NCBI GenBank assembly: GCA_963754845.1
Contig: CAVWHE010000001.1
Location: forward strand, 62,001 to 126,000
Reading direction: 5' to 3'
Origin: JAKASV01 sp963754845
Lineage (GTDB): Bacteria; Babelota; Babeliae; Babelales; Vermiphilaceae
DNA: 64,000 bases
Shown one piece after another: positions 26,641 through 35,602 of the stretch; positions within the stretch are counted from its first letter, which is position 1, and the number at the start of each line of letters is the position of its first letter. A model generated the notes under the pieces. The model was given only the letters and a program-made list of their open reading frames with translations, was not told where the DNA came from and made no database searches. The position numbers and the translations under genes are program-made.

Positions 26641-29541
26641 ATGCTCGTCATCATTCGTGTCTTTTTGGCACTCATGTGCGGACTGGCGATAAACCTCATC
26701 CTCATTGAACGTGACGAAGCGTTTAAGAGAGCGGTCTGCAAGCAGTGCATCGAGCTCTGTCAAAGCGCCATGAATTGTCGTATGAAATGCCGTAGCGCAA
26801 CGATGAGCGTCATGAGTCTCTCGGTAACGTTTGATGACGTTGAAGTTTCAGGTGCCGACGAAAGTGACAGCGGGTGGCACTGGGGATGCGCTCGTTATAC
26901 CATAAAAATAGCGCCGTGGGCGCTCATCACACGCGGCATCATCGGCCTCGTTATTGATCTTAAAAATGTTAACGTGTATTCAAACGTCGCCGCCGACGGC
27001 TCATGCGCCATAGCGCCCCACCTTGCCGGTCTTGCGTGCCTTTCGGCTCCTGACTCGTTCAGGCTATGCTCACTTAATCTTCACCCCGTCCACATAAACC
27101 TTGCAGGAGCCGCCTCGCCCGTTGACATCGATCTTGACTGCACGCTGAGCGCCCGCGAACGCGGCCCTTCGTGGCACCTGACCTTTGAGTGTTCCAACGC
27201 TCGCTGCTCATACACAAAAAACACGCTTTTTGACAATTTTTCGGCAAACCTTCAAGCACGTGTGACGTACAGCGGATCAGCAGCGTCGTGCTCCTCGCCA
27301 ACCGTGTCACTGTCCATGAGCGGCAAAGGCGTCGTGCCCGGCCTTGCTGATGGCAACAGCGTTCGTGCCAACAATGCCGACCCCGGCCCCGCCAATCTCG
27401 GCGCTCCATGTCAAGGCAACGCCGCTGAACAATGCTCATGTACCCTTTCGTATGAAGATGGTGTAGCACAAGCACGCGTGTGGCATGAGGGTGGCAAGGC
27501 CGACATTAAGGACCTCGAAATACGTACAACGCCAGCTGGCGTTCTCATTAAAGGAACAGCGCGCGTGCCTGTGGCGTACCTTCTCAGGGTGTTACGCTCA
27601 CCATCGACGGTTGTGAATGGTGAGGGAACATGCACAGCAAGCGGCCGCTTTCTCATCAATAACGGCATACACGAGGGAGCCGGATCACTCGTCGTCGACA
27701 ATCTCGGCTCTGCCGGTGTTGAATATGCTCACCGTGGAACTGCAACATTCGTTAAGGATGGTACGATGTGGCGCGGCCGTGTGAAAGCAACACGCGGCGG
27801 CGTTCGTGCTCGCGGCCTGTGGCGGTGGGATACCGAGCGCAGCAGGGGCCTCTGCGTTGTATTCAATGATACTGCCGTTGCCATCGACACACTCTCTGCC
27901 GTGGTCAACCACGCCGTAGTACAACGCGGTTGCGTGCGCTGTACCTGTGCCTTCAACGAACGCGGCGCCCTGAGAAGCTCATACCGAGCGAAGCTCGACT
28001 ACAACGACGCCGCCGGCACACCTCGATGCCACACCTTGCGCGGCATCTGCCGCGCCGCCGCCAATGCTTTCGTCGCCTGCGGACACGCCGGGCTCGTGAC
28101 ATATTCATGCGCCGGTCTTGTCGAGCCCCACCTGCGCGTCACCCGTGCCGACGTTGGTCTGCGCAAAGAAAGTATCGGTGAAGACAAAGAACGCGTCAGC
28201 CAAGAAAGCACCGTCAGCATCAAAAAAGTTATGAGCATGCGCGCCAAAGACCCTTTATGTTTACGCTGGAAAGCAACGGTTGATGGAGGCGCACTCGCAC
28301 CCTTCATAAGCTGCCTCACCGGTCTGCCCGTTGAAGGGCACGGCATATTTGATGTATACGGTTGTATGCGCAACGGAAAGCATCACATCAAAACGGTGCT
28401 CAAAGACGGCGCCCTGCGCCTTGGCGCCACGTATGCCTGCATCACGGGCCTTGACGCTCTGGGAACTTTTGATCCTCAAGGACGGAACGTGGTCGTCGAC
28501 GATGCCCACATAAACTTTTATGAAGGAAAGCTTTCGTGCCGCCATGCGAGCGCCTTCTTTGACGATACATGGCGGCCCACGTTCGTCACCATTCCCGTAG
28601 TCGCCGATGGATTTCTTGTGAACGTCAAGAGAGACATTTTTGCAACCGTAGCGGGCAACGTGCGCTTGAGCATGGATACCACCCGCGTGCCCCATCTTGC
28701 CGGACTTATTATGCTTGATCATGCGCAGCTTTCGGATAATGTTTTTTCCGGCGCCCTCTACGAGGCGATTGCTCGACAAGCAGGACCCGGAACTGGTACA
28801 AACGGTTTCGACGCCACCTACGATATGACTTTCGTCACACGCAAACCCATCCACATCAAAACTGATTTTTTAAGCGGTGAAGCGCGCGCCCACATCACTC
28901 TCAAGGGCACCGTGAAAGATCCGCACCTTTCAGGTTCCGTTACCCTGAGCTCTGGCGCGCTCATGTTTCCCTACAAACCGCTCATGATAACCAAAGCCAA
29001 CGTTGATCTTGACCCGACACATCTAGAAGATCCGCGCATCGAAATCGTTGCCAAAAATAGAATCAAAAAGTATGCAATCACACTCCACGTTGTAGGAACG
29101 CTTCACAACCATCATATCGTGCTTTCCTCAGCGCCATCGTTGAACAGTGAAAACATCATGAGCCTCCTTCTTGTCGGATCGCACGAACAATCACTTGCAA
29201 GCGTTGTTCCGGCCCTTGCCATGGGCACGATCAAGGAACTCATTTTTGACAGGCACCATACGCACGTGTGGGAAAAATATTGCCAGAATCTTCTGCCGTC
29301 GCTCAAAAATGTTCATTTTGTGCCGAGCTTCAGCGATCAGACTGGTCGCGGTGGTCTCAGGGCAACACTTGAAGTTGACATTAACGACCGTTGGCACGCC
29401 GCCGTTCAAAAAAACTTCGGTCTTTCGGAAGACACGCGCTTTGAGGTAGAATACATGATGTCGGACGATATCTCGCTCAAAGCATGTCGCGATGAGCATC
29501 GTGATATCAGCGGCGAAGTCGGACTACGGTGGAGATTCTAG
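26641..29541 (+). CDS. TamB-like translocation/assembly module protein (DUF490)
   Basis: A 966-residue, inner-membrane-anchored periplasmic protein with an N-terminal membrane helix (LVIIRVFLALMCGLAINLIL). The C-terminal 300 residues match the TamB/DUF490 domain: LKGTVKDPHLSGSVTLSSGALMFPYKP (in two parts), then ENIMSLLLVGS, and an ending in alternating strands with a final Phe (GEVGLRWRF). TamB-type proteins bridge the inner and outer membranes and support outer-membrane protein assembly or lipid transport. The middle is AsmA-like beta sequence with many Cys. The start is uncertain: I used the ATG at 26641, and a TTG 12 codons upstream is possible. It may form an operon with the pseudopilin and the phospholipase-D-like gene, which starts 48 bases downstream. 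Confidence 0.82.
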   Translation: MLVIIRVFLALMCGLAINLILIERDEAFKRAVCKQCIELCQSAMNCRMKCRSATMSVMSLSVTFDDVEVSGADESDSGWHWGCARYTIKIAPWALITRGIIGLVIDLKNVNVYSNVAADGSCAIAPHLAGLACLSAPDSFRLCSLNLHPVHINLAGAASPVDIDLDCTLSARERGPSWHLTFECSNARCSYTKNTLFDNFSANLQARVTYSGSAASCSSPTVSLSMSGKGVVPGLADGNSVRANNADPGPANLGAPCQGNAAEQCSCTLSYEDGVAQARVWHEGGKADIKDLEIRTTPAGVLIKGTARVPVAYLLRVLRSPSTVVNGEGTCTASGRFLINNGIHEGAGSLVVDNLGSAGVEYAHRGTATFVKDGTMWRGRVKATRGGVRARGLWRWDTERSRGLCVVFNDTAVAIDTLSAVVNHAVVQRGCVRCTCAFNERGALRSSYRAKLDYNDAAGTPRCHTLRGICRAAANAFVACGHAGLVTYSCAGLVEPHLRVTRADVGLRKESIGEDKERVSQESTVSIKKVMSMRAKDPLCLRWKATVDGGALAPFISCLTGLPVEGHGIFDVYGCMRNGKHHIKTVLKDGALRLGATYACITGLDALGTFDPQGRNVVVDDAHINFYEGKLSCRHASAFFDDTWRPTFVTIPVVADGFLVNVKRDIFATVAGNVRLSMDTTRVPHLAGLIMLDHAQLSDNVFSGALYEAIARQAGPGTGTNGFDATYDMTFVTRKPIHIKTDFLSGEARAHITLKGTVKDPHLSGSVTLSSGALMFPYKPLMITKANVDLDPTHLEDPRIEIVAKNRIKKYAITLHVVGTLHNHHIVLSSAPSLNSENIMSLLLVGSHEQSLASVVPALAMGTIKELIFDRHHTHVWEKYCQNLLPSLKNVHFVPSFSDQTGRGGLRATLEVDINDRWHAAVQKNFGLSEDTRFEVEYMMSDDISLKACRDEHRDISGEVGLRWRF

Positions 29542-29589
29542 CACGCGCTCGTGGTCACAGGAGCCAACAACGCGCTGGCAGGGAGACAC

Positions 29590-30459
29590 ATGTTCAAGAT
29601 AGAAAAGATCGGCGTGCTCGTGCTCTGTTTTCTCGTTCTTGCCGGACACAGCCGTCAAGTACGACGCGCACCCATTACGACAAACGCCAAAAATTCATCG
29701 GGGGAAGAAAAAACCGGTAAAAAACACGGGCAGAGCACTATTCCCGCTACGTTTGGCACAACGCACTTTGTCGTTGGCATGCTGCCATCAGATGTTGCCA
29801 AGCTCAAGCATGAACGCACCGCCGAGCGTCCGAGCGCGTTTCCACTGGCAGCCGTGGGCGACGCACCGTTACGACGTGCGTTTTTTTCGCCCGACGATGG
29901 CATAGCCAAGATCCTCATCGAACTCATCGACAGCGAACAAAAAAGCATGCGCATAGCGGTCTACCAGTTCACCGACATTGACGTTGCACGTGCACTCAAT
30001 CGTGCCAAAGAACGCGGCGTCGCCATAGAAATAGTCACCGACCCGGCATGCCTCCTTGACCGTTTCAACAAAATCACGTGGCTCCAGGACATGGGTTTTA
30101 CCCTCTATATTTACAACCCCGACGCCAGCAAGGCTTCACTTTCAAACAAAATGCATCACAAGTTCGTTGTTTTTGGAAAGAATGTCGGCGGCAAGCGGTT
30201 GGTCTGGCTCGGATCGTATAACTTCACCAAATCGGCAAACACTGCCAACCAAGAAAGCGTCGTTCTCTTGGAAGACGAAGCACTCATAGTCCAGTTCGAG
30301 CAGCAATTTACACGACTTAAGGAACGGTCGCGCACGTTCACCGATTTTGCCAAACATAACATCGTCCTGAGAACAAACACCGTCGCCAAGAAATCCCGCA
30401 CCTCACGGCATCAACGCCACGATGGACACCGCAGCGCCAGCCGCACAGCCCTTTCGTAG
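29590..30459 (+). CDS. exported phospholipase D-like nuclease/phosphodiesterase
   Basis: A 289-residue exported protein: a hydrophobic N-terminus (IGVLVLCFLVLAGHS), a linker, then a single PLD domain. The HKD motif is present as MHHKFVVFG followed by WLGSYNFTKSANTANQESV (about residues 190-225), with the expected His-x-Lys, the Gly-Ser and the Asn/Glu after it. DDGIAKILIELIDSEQKSM starts the domain. A single HKD copy is typical of Nuc-type endonucleases and the mitochondrial cardiolipin hydrolase, which act as dimers. Its substrate could be DNA, RNA or phospholipid. AGGGAG lies seven bases before the ATG. It is convergent with the Mrr-type nuclease gene, with five bases between stop codons. 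Confidence 0.85.
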   Translation: MFKIEKIGVLVLCFLVLAGHSRQVRRAPITTNAKNSSGEEKTGKKHGQSTIPATFGTTHFVVGMLPSDVAKLKHERTAERPSAFPLAAVGDAPLRRAFFSPDDGIAKILIELIDSEQKSMRIAVYQFTDIDVARALNRAKERGVAIEIVTDPACLLDRFNKITWLQDMGFTLYIYNPDASKASLSNKMHHKFVVFGKNVGGKRLVWLGSYNFTKSANTANQESVVLLEDEALIVQFEQQFTRLKERSRTFTDFAKHNIVLRTNTVAKKSRTSRHQRHDGHRSASRTALS

Positions 30460-30464
30460 CGTAC

Positions 30465-31304
30465 CTAGTCTTTGCGAAGACACAGTTCGCGCGCAGTTCG
30501 TTCGAGATTTTCCTCCTCGTGCGACGCTAAACCACACGAGCGTGCCACGTGAGCAAGGCGTGTAATATCGCGACAAAGCACGAGACCACCGCGGATGAGA
30601 CATCGTTTTTGATCGAGTGACAGCGAAGGAATAACGGTGATAGGATACAACGCGTAGTGACGTATGAGCGTCGAAAGATTGGTGTCAACCGGATAGGACC
30701 AGCTGAGAAGTTCTATGCCGACGCACGAAGCGTATCTCAAAGCCTCGGTCGTAAAGCGCGTGTTGGTGACGACAAAAACTTTGTGAAAAATGCTCACGTC
30801 ACGCGCACGCGACGATTCCCACGCACTTTTCATATCATCGAAGATCGCCTTGCAGGCAAGAATGCTTTTGACGTCAGTCTTGATCTTTTGGCTATTGTGA
30901 AACTTGCATTCGATCATAATTTTCGTTGAATCCTGCACGGCAACGATATCAAGCTCATGCTCAACACACTGCCCTTCAGCGTGGTGGTCGAGGATGACGC
31001 TATAGCCCCGGCAGCGGAAAAGTTCAGCGATGAAATGCTCAAAGGAAAAGCCCGCTGGCCCCAATTCAAGGAGGGCGCGTTTGACGTTGTAGCGCGCCGC
31101 AACGGCGGGACTTTCTTTTTGAAGCTCATTGAGTGCGTAGGCATATATTTCTTTGGTGCTTCGTATCGTCGGCAACGCCAGAACGGCCTTGTGAATGCGG
31201 TCGACGGTATCCACGCCAGCCCCTGCTTTTGCCAGCGACGCACGGAACTTTTCGATATCAAAGAGTTCAAGATCCCCCGATGCCTTGCGAACATACAACG
31301 CCAC
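30465..31304 (-). CDS. ATP-cone/Mrr-type restriction endonuclease-like protein
   Basis: A 279-residue protein with two modules. Residues 1-85 form an ATP-cone (ALYVRKASGDLELFDIEK, then FRASLAKAGAGVDTVDRI), the nucleotide-sensing domain known from NrdR and ribonucleotide reductases. Residues about 90-210 form a PD-(D/E)xK nuclease of the Mrr type: FSFEHFIAELFRCRGYSVI, then ELDIVAVQDS and IMIECKFHN, giving the Asp and Glu-x-Lys of the active site. Proteins with this pair of domains are known but not well characterised; a role in DNA restriction or repair tied to nucleotide level is inference. I chose the GTG at 31304 because AAAGGGGGG precedes it and the ATP-cone then starts the protein. The 333 bases between it and the divergent gene at 31638 show no gene or clear promoter. 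Confidence 0.8.
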   Translation of the reverse strand: MALYVRKASGDLELFDIEKFRASLAKAGAGVDTVDRIHKAVLALPTIRSTKEIYAYALNELQKESPAVAARYNVKRALLELGPAGFSFEHFIAELFRCRGYSVILDHHAEGQCVEHELDIVAVQDSTKIMIECKFHNSQKIKTDVKSILACKAIFDDMKSAWESSRARDVSIFHKVFVVTNTRFTTEALRYASCVGIELLSWSYPVDTNLSTLIRHYALYPITVIPSLSLDQKRCLIRGGLVLCRDITRLAHVARSCGLASHEEENLERTARELCLRKD

Positions 31305-31637
31305 GATGCATTCCCCCCTTTGCAGAAATCGTGTACCAGCCTCGTGAATACCACAACCATCGCACGACGTCGCCACCGCGACATCAACACCCTCAGTCCC
31401 CTCAGCGTGCGCTGTCGGGCACGTGAATGTCAAGATTTTTGAGCATCGCGTTTTTTGAACATCAGCTTTGTGCGCTGTTGCGGGACATACTTCACGTGCT
31501 CGTTCCCTTATCACACCATCTTTTGCGCACTTTGAACGTTATTGTTTACTTGCGCGGAGCTTTTTTCATAGCCTTAGGGACGAATGGCTGTGATGGAGTC
31601 ATCGTGTGTTTTTAACGTGCCGGAGGCAGAAAAGATC

Positions 31638-32915
31638 ATGAAGTTTCATGTGAAAAATATCACGAAGAAATGCGTCGCACACACGCACACACCATCTTTT
31701 TTTCGTGCATCGCTCGCCATCTTTTTCATGTTCACCGGCCCGACGGCAACATTGGCCGTACCCGGTACTCCCCAACCGCCTCGTGAGCCGGCAGTTGTGA
31801 GCACCGCCAACAGTACCGGTATCGACGGCGTTGCCCGTGGTACACACCCGGCAGCGGCACGCCCGCATGTCCCCGACGGTTACACGCTCTTTAGCCACAG
31901 CGGCAACACTCTTGTGCTGAGCAGGCCGACGGGGCCGAAGGCGGCATCGCCCGTCCTCTGCCCGCCCAACGCGTGTTTGCCGGCCCTCAAAGTTTCAGGT
32001 GACGGGGCGATTGCGGTCAACCCCGCGCTAGCACGAACGCGGCGTGGCAATGGATTGTGTGCGTGGCAACAGCTTACAAGTGGCACACTTGCCGCCGGCA
32101 CGTATGCGCTCTACTGCGCATCATACGACACGTTCAACAACCGCTGGCGCGCGCCAAAAAATCTCTCTGAGGGCGCACCGGTCAGCGGCAGCGATGCGCT
32201 TGAACCCCAGGTCGCCGTGGACAAATGCGGTCACGGCATGACCGTCTGGAAGCAGGCAAACGGCTATGATGAAACATCGAGCACAACGGTTTATAACATC
32301 GTCGGGCGACCCTACACGCTCAACTGGAAGCGCGGTGAAAAGCTGCTTGAACCGGCAAACATTTCCCTCGATCAATCGGCCAACGCCGATCTTCCCAACT
32401 TAAAAATCTCCGCGTGCTGCCAAGGTCTTGTTGCGTGGCAGGAGACGGTCGGCACCGCCACGGTTATTTGGGTGTCCGGAAAGACATCGTCGTTTGCTCA
32501 ACAGCACGTTGAATCGACAGAAACGCTTTCTGCCGGCGACGCCACGAATCAGGTATCCGCGCTACGCTCCTCTGGCGGCGGCTCGATATCGCTCTCCTCA
32601 GCCCCCGGCACCGTCTTTATCTACGTCGTGGGCGATATTGACGGCGACCTTGATATCAACCTCGAAGCACCATCAGCGTTTGCCGTCGCAGCACCAACCA
32701 AAAGCATCGGTGATCCTTCGATCCCCTCGATAACGCTCACGGTCAACGAGGGAAAAAAGATCAGCGGGCATTGCGCGATAAATATTAAACCTGGATCAAC
32801 GGTTGGTGATTGCTCGTTAAATATTGACAAAGCTGCAGTTATCGAAGATTATTGTACTGTTACAGTGGGGGAGAATAGAAGAAGCCTGCTCACTCGTCAT
32901 AAACGGAACAGTTGA
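31638..32915 (+). CDS. giant exported protein, paralogue 3, 5' part (frameshifted)
   Basis: The first frame of the third AVWxQ-family protein. GGAGGCAG precedes the ATG. A signal-peptide-like N-terminus (FRASLAIFFMFTGPTATLAV) is followed by a linker and the family repeats: GNGLCAWQQ, YCASYDTFNNRWRAPKNLS, GHGMTVWKQ and GLVAWQE, then a beta insert (GDIDGDLDINLEAPS). Family-like sequence (GHCAINIKPGSTVGDCSLNI) runs up to the five-G run at 32867-32871; after it this frame has only about 14 nonsense residues before its stop. Removing one G there continues smoothly into the next frame (VGRIEEACSLVINGTVE). It is therefore the 5' third of a protein of about 1300 residues. Confidence 0.6.
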   Translation: MKFHVKNITKKCVAHTHTPSFFRASLAIFFMFTGPTATLAVPGTPQPPREPAVVSTANSTGIDGVARGTHPAAARPHVPDGYTLFSHSGNTLVLSRPTGPKAASPVLCPPNACLPALKVSGDGAIAVNPALARTRRGNGLCAWQQLTSGTLAAGTYALYCASYDTFNNRWRAPKNLSEGAPVSGSDALEPQVAVDKCGHGMTVWKQANGYDETSSTTVYNIVGRPYTLNWKRGEKLLEPANISLDQSANADLPNLKISACCQGLVAWQETVGTATVIWVSGKTSSFAQQHVESTETLSAGDATNQVSALRSSGGGSISLSSAPGTVFIYVVGDIDGDLDINLEAPSAFAVAAPTKSIGDPSIPSITLTVNEGKKISGHCAINIKPGSTVGDCSLNIDKAAVIEDYCTVTVGENRRSLLTRHKRNS

Positions 32916-34389
32916 ATGCACAACGGGCGGCTACAACGTGGGCGCCGGTGTATACGTGAGTGGCGGCCATATCGGAGGTGACTGTTCAATCGTCATCGAG
33001 AGCGGCACGGTCACAGGCAAAGGATCAAGCTTATCCCAAGAAACTTCAGTTGCAGGCATTGGCATAGCTGTGGATTACAGCGGCAGTATCAGTGGTGACT
33101 GCTCAATTGCAATTGATAACAGCGAGGCAACAGGCGATGGCAGTGGTGGTGGTTATGCCAATGACGCCAATTCAATTGCAGGCATTGGCATAGCTGTGGA
33201 TTACAGCGGCAGTATCAGTGGTGACTGCTCAATTGCAATTGATAACAGCGAGGCAAAAGGCGATGGCAGTGGTGGTGGTGGTGGTGACAATGACCACAAT
33301 TCAATTGCAGGCATTGGCATAGCTGTGGATCACAACGGCAGTATCAGTGGTGACTGCTCAATTGCAATTGATAACAGCGAGGCAACAGGCGATGGCAGTG
33401 GTGGTGATTATGCCAATGACGCCAATTCAGTTGCAGGCATTGGCATAGCTGTGGATTACAGCGGCAGTATCAGTGGTGACTGCTCAATTGCAATTGATAA
33501 CAGCAAGGCAACAGGCGATGGCAGTGGTGGTGGTGGTGATGGTGCCAATTACTACAATTCAATTGCAGGCATTGGCATAGCTGTGGATCACAACGGCAGT
33601 ATCAGTGGTGACTGCTCAATTGCAATTGATAACAGCGAGGCAACAGGCGATGGCAGTGGTGGTGGTGGTGATAACAATGACTACAATTCAATTGCAGGCA
33701 TTGGCATAGCTGTGGATTACAGCGGCAGTATCAGTGGTGACTGCTCAATTGCAATTGATAACAGCGAGGCAACAGGCGATGGCAGTGGTGGTGGTGGTGA
33801 CAATGACTACAATTCAATTGCAGGCATTGGCATAGCTGTGGATAACAGCGGCAGTATCAGTGGTGACTGCTCAATTGCAATTGATAACAGCACAGCAACA
33901 GGCGATGGCAGTGGTGGTGGTGGTGGTGGTGACAATGACTACAATTCAATTGCAGGCATTGGCATAGCTGTGGATAGCAGCGGCAGTATCGGTGGTGTCT
34001 GCTCAATTGCAATTGATAGCAAAGGTGTTGCGACGGTCAATGCTCAAGGCTCTGATAGCTCCAATTCAGTAGCGTCCTTCGGAGCTGCCCTCAACAATGA
34101 CGGTAAAATCAATGCCAATCTGTCCATCGCCATCGATGGTAGTACCGTGTGCGGCGACGTGGCGGTTGCCGCCACGAATGATAGCGCGATTACAGGCACC
34201 ATCACCGCCAGCGGCAGCGGGTGTGTGAGTGGGTCTGTGACGTTGCCGACGGGGAGTGGACGGGGTGACCTCATGGATCGGCGGCAATCAGGCGTGCACG
34301 GCGTGTTCAGCCCCTTCACTATCAACTTCAGTCGTCAAACCCGCCAATCCGGAGATGGCCGCGACCGTTGCAGGAACAACAGAATCTGA
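32824..34389 (+). CDS. giant exported protein, paralogue 3, middle part with repeat array
   Basis: The second frame of the same gene, homologous from about 32870. It is a beta-rich insert made of GDCSIAI-type repeats: one divergent unit (GGDCSIVIESGTV), seven near-identical units of about 42 residues with the core SGSISGDCSIAIDNS, a spacer of GDGSGGG and NSIAGIGIAVD, then decayed units. The regular Gly/Ser/Asp pattern suggests a parallel beta-helix or beta-roll. Family sequence ends near 34250; the last 45 residues of this frame (DRRQSGVHGVF and on) are out of frame, and the true continuation is the next frame (GVTSWIGGNQACTACS). There is no ribosome-binding site of its own. Confidence 0.55.
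   Translation: MTKLQLSKIIVLLQWGRIEEACSLVINGTVECTTGGYNVGAGVYVSGGHIGGDCSIVIESGTVTGKGSSLSQETSVAGIGIAVDYSGSISGDCSIAIDNSEATGDGSGGGYANDANSIAGIGIAVDYSGSISGDCSIAIDNSEAKGDGSGGGGGDNDHNSIAGIGIAVDHNGSISGDCSIAIDNSEATGDGSGGDYANDANSVAGIGIAVDYSGSISGDCSIAIDNSKATGDGSGGGGDGANYYNSIAGIGIAVDHNGSISGDCSIAIDNSEATGDGSGGGGDNNDYNSIAGIGIAVDYSGSISGDCSIAIDNSEATGDGSGGGGDNDYNSIAGIGIAVDNSGSISGDCSIAIDNSTATGDGSGGGGGGDNDYNSIAGIGIAVDSSGSIGGVCSIAIDSKGVATVNAQGSDSSNSVASFGAALNNDGKINANLSIAIDGSTVCGDVAVAATNDSAITGTITASGSGCVSGSVTLPTGSGRGDLMDRRQSGVHGVFSPFTINFSRQTRQSGDGRDRCRNNRI
33048..34020 (+). repeat. tandem repeat array, seven full units of about 120-130 bp plus one decayed unit
   Basis: Each unit encodes SGSISGDCSIAIDNS, a Gly-rich spacer and NSIAGIGIAVD. 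Units are nearly identical at the DNA level. They differ mainly in the number of GGT triplets in the Gly spacer (about two to six) and in the short Tyr/Asn/Asp segment after it. All length changes are multiples of three, so the frame stays open through the array. Confidence 0.9.
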
Positions 34390-35602
34390 GGCAGCCGCGC
34401 CAAAAGCAGCTCTTCAACAACCGCCAGACGCGGGTGGCACGCGCAGCGCGCGCATCAATCGCACTCACCAACAATCAAAGCCAACCCAGCAACCAACGGT
34501 CACACTGCGTTCTGGAGCCATCAAGCAGGCGGCCGTTTTGAAAGCAGCTTTCGACGTCGTTTCAAGCGCCACGTGTCCGCCCTTGTTTATCAAGGTCGAC
34601 AATCTTGACGTCTCGTGTCCGCCGGTCATTGTGAACGCCGTCACCGCGTGCGGATACGATGCGTGCACAGGAACGTTCAATGCACCGCAGGCCCTGGAGC
34701 CGGCCCCGCTAGCATTTTTAGCTCCGTTTGTACTTCCCACCCTCCCCCGCGTTGCTCTTGATGATAACGGCCACGGCATCGTCGTCTGGCAGAGACAAGA
34801 CGAAATGCTTGTTTCGCACGCGTACGCATGTCCGTACGATTACGATGTGGCAACGGGTGACTTTGGGTTGACCTTCACGCTTGCAAACGGTTCTCAAGCC
34901 TTCACCCCCGACGCCGATCTGGGCGGCTGCGGGTGCGGCATCATCGCGTGGGCGCAAACGAGCACGGCCGACGATAAACGCGCTGATATTTGGGCGTGCA
35001 CGTACAATCCGGTCACTAAAGAACTCGGCACGGCGCTACTTATTTCTGACGGCACGACGAATGCCGTTGAACCTCGTGTTGCGTGCGACTGTCGCCATCG
35101 CGCATGCGTCGTCTGGCGCCAGGCGAACGCTGACGGCACGACGTATTCAGTCTGGGCCAACGTATACAACATAACGGGAGCACGGGAGTTCGGCGGGCCG
35201 ACAAATATTTCTTTGGCAGGACCGGCCGAATTGGGCGACGCTCACAATCTTTCCCTCGTCAAACTTGATAACCGCGGCAGGTATCGCGCGATCTGGCAGC
35301 AGGTCGTTGGTGTCGACAGTTTCGGAAAGCCGATCACGAACGTCTTTGCGCGGGCATATGCAGCGTGTTACGGCCGCTGGGGCTCCGTCGTCAACATGTC
35401 GAGCCCGTGCGACACCGGTGGCACGATCGATGGAAGCAACGACGCATGCAGCGGTAAAATGGCGTCAAACATGCGCGGTGGAACGCTTGTGGCCTGGCAG
35501 ACGACGCCGACAGGGACTGACGATTATGCAATCTGGGCGTGTCGGTGTGCGACGTTCGGGTGTCAGACTGCGACGACGGCGTGTAAAGAGACGGCTCCAT
35601 AA
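34256..35602 (+). CDS. giant exported protein, paralogue 3, 3' part (frameshifted)
   Basis: The third frame of the gene, homologous from about 34260 (GVTSWIGGNQACTACS). After a low-complexity Ala/Thr/Gln linker it returns to family repeats: GHGIVVWQR, GCGIIAWAQ, DIWACTYNPVTKELG, RACVVWRQ, RYRAIWQQ and GGTLVAWQT, and ends KETAP. It lacks the WD40-like half of paralogue 1, as paralogue 2 does. The break from the previous frame lies between the four-G runs at 34251-34254 and 34262-34265; removing one G restores the frame. Independent translation is unlikely. The repeat block begins 11 bases after its stop codon. Confidence 0.55.
   Translation: MDGVTSWIGGNQACTACSAPSLSTSVVKPANPEMAATVAGTTESEAAAPKAALQQPPDAGGTRSARINRTHQQSKPTQQPTVTLRSGAIKQAAVLKAAFDVVSSATCPPLFIKVDNLDVSCPPVIVNAVTACGYDACTGTFNAPQALEPAPLAFLAPFVLPTLPRVALDDNGHGIVVWQRQDEMLVSHAYACPYDYDVATGDFGLTFTLANGSQAFTPDADLGGCGCGIIAWAQTSTADDKRADIWACTYNPVTKELGTALLISDGTTNAVEPRVACDCRHRACVVWRQANADGTTYSVWANVYNITGAREFGGPTNISLAGPAELGDAHNLSLVKLDNRGRYRAIWQQVVGVDSFGKPITNVFARAYAACYGRWGSVVNMSSPCDTGGTIDGSNDACSGKMASNMRGGTLVAWQTTPTGTDDYAIWACRCATFGCQTATTACKETAP

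Noticed and set aside
27074..28854. Minus-strand open frames within the TamB-like gene
   Set aside because: Antisense to a long gene with a membrane anchor and a TamB C-terminal domain; no ribosome-binding sites.
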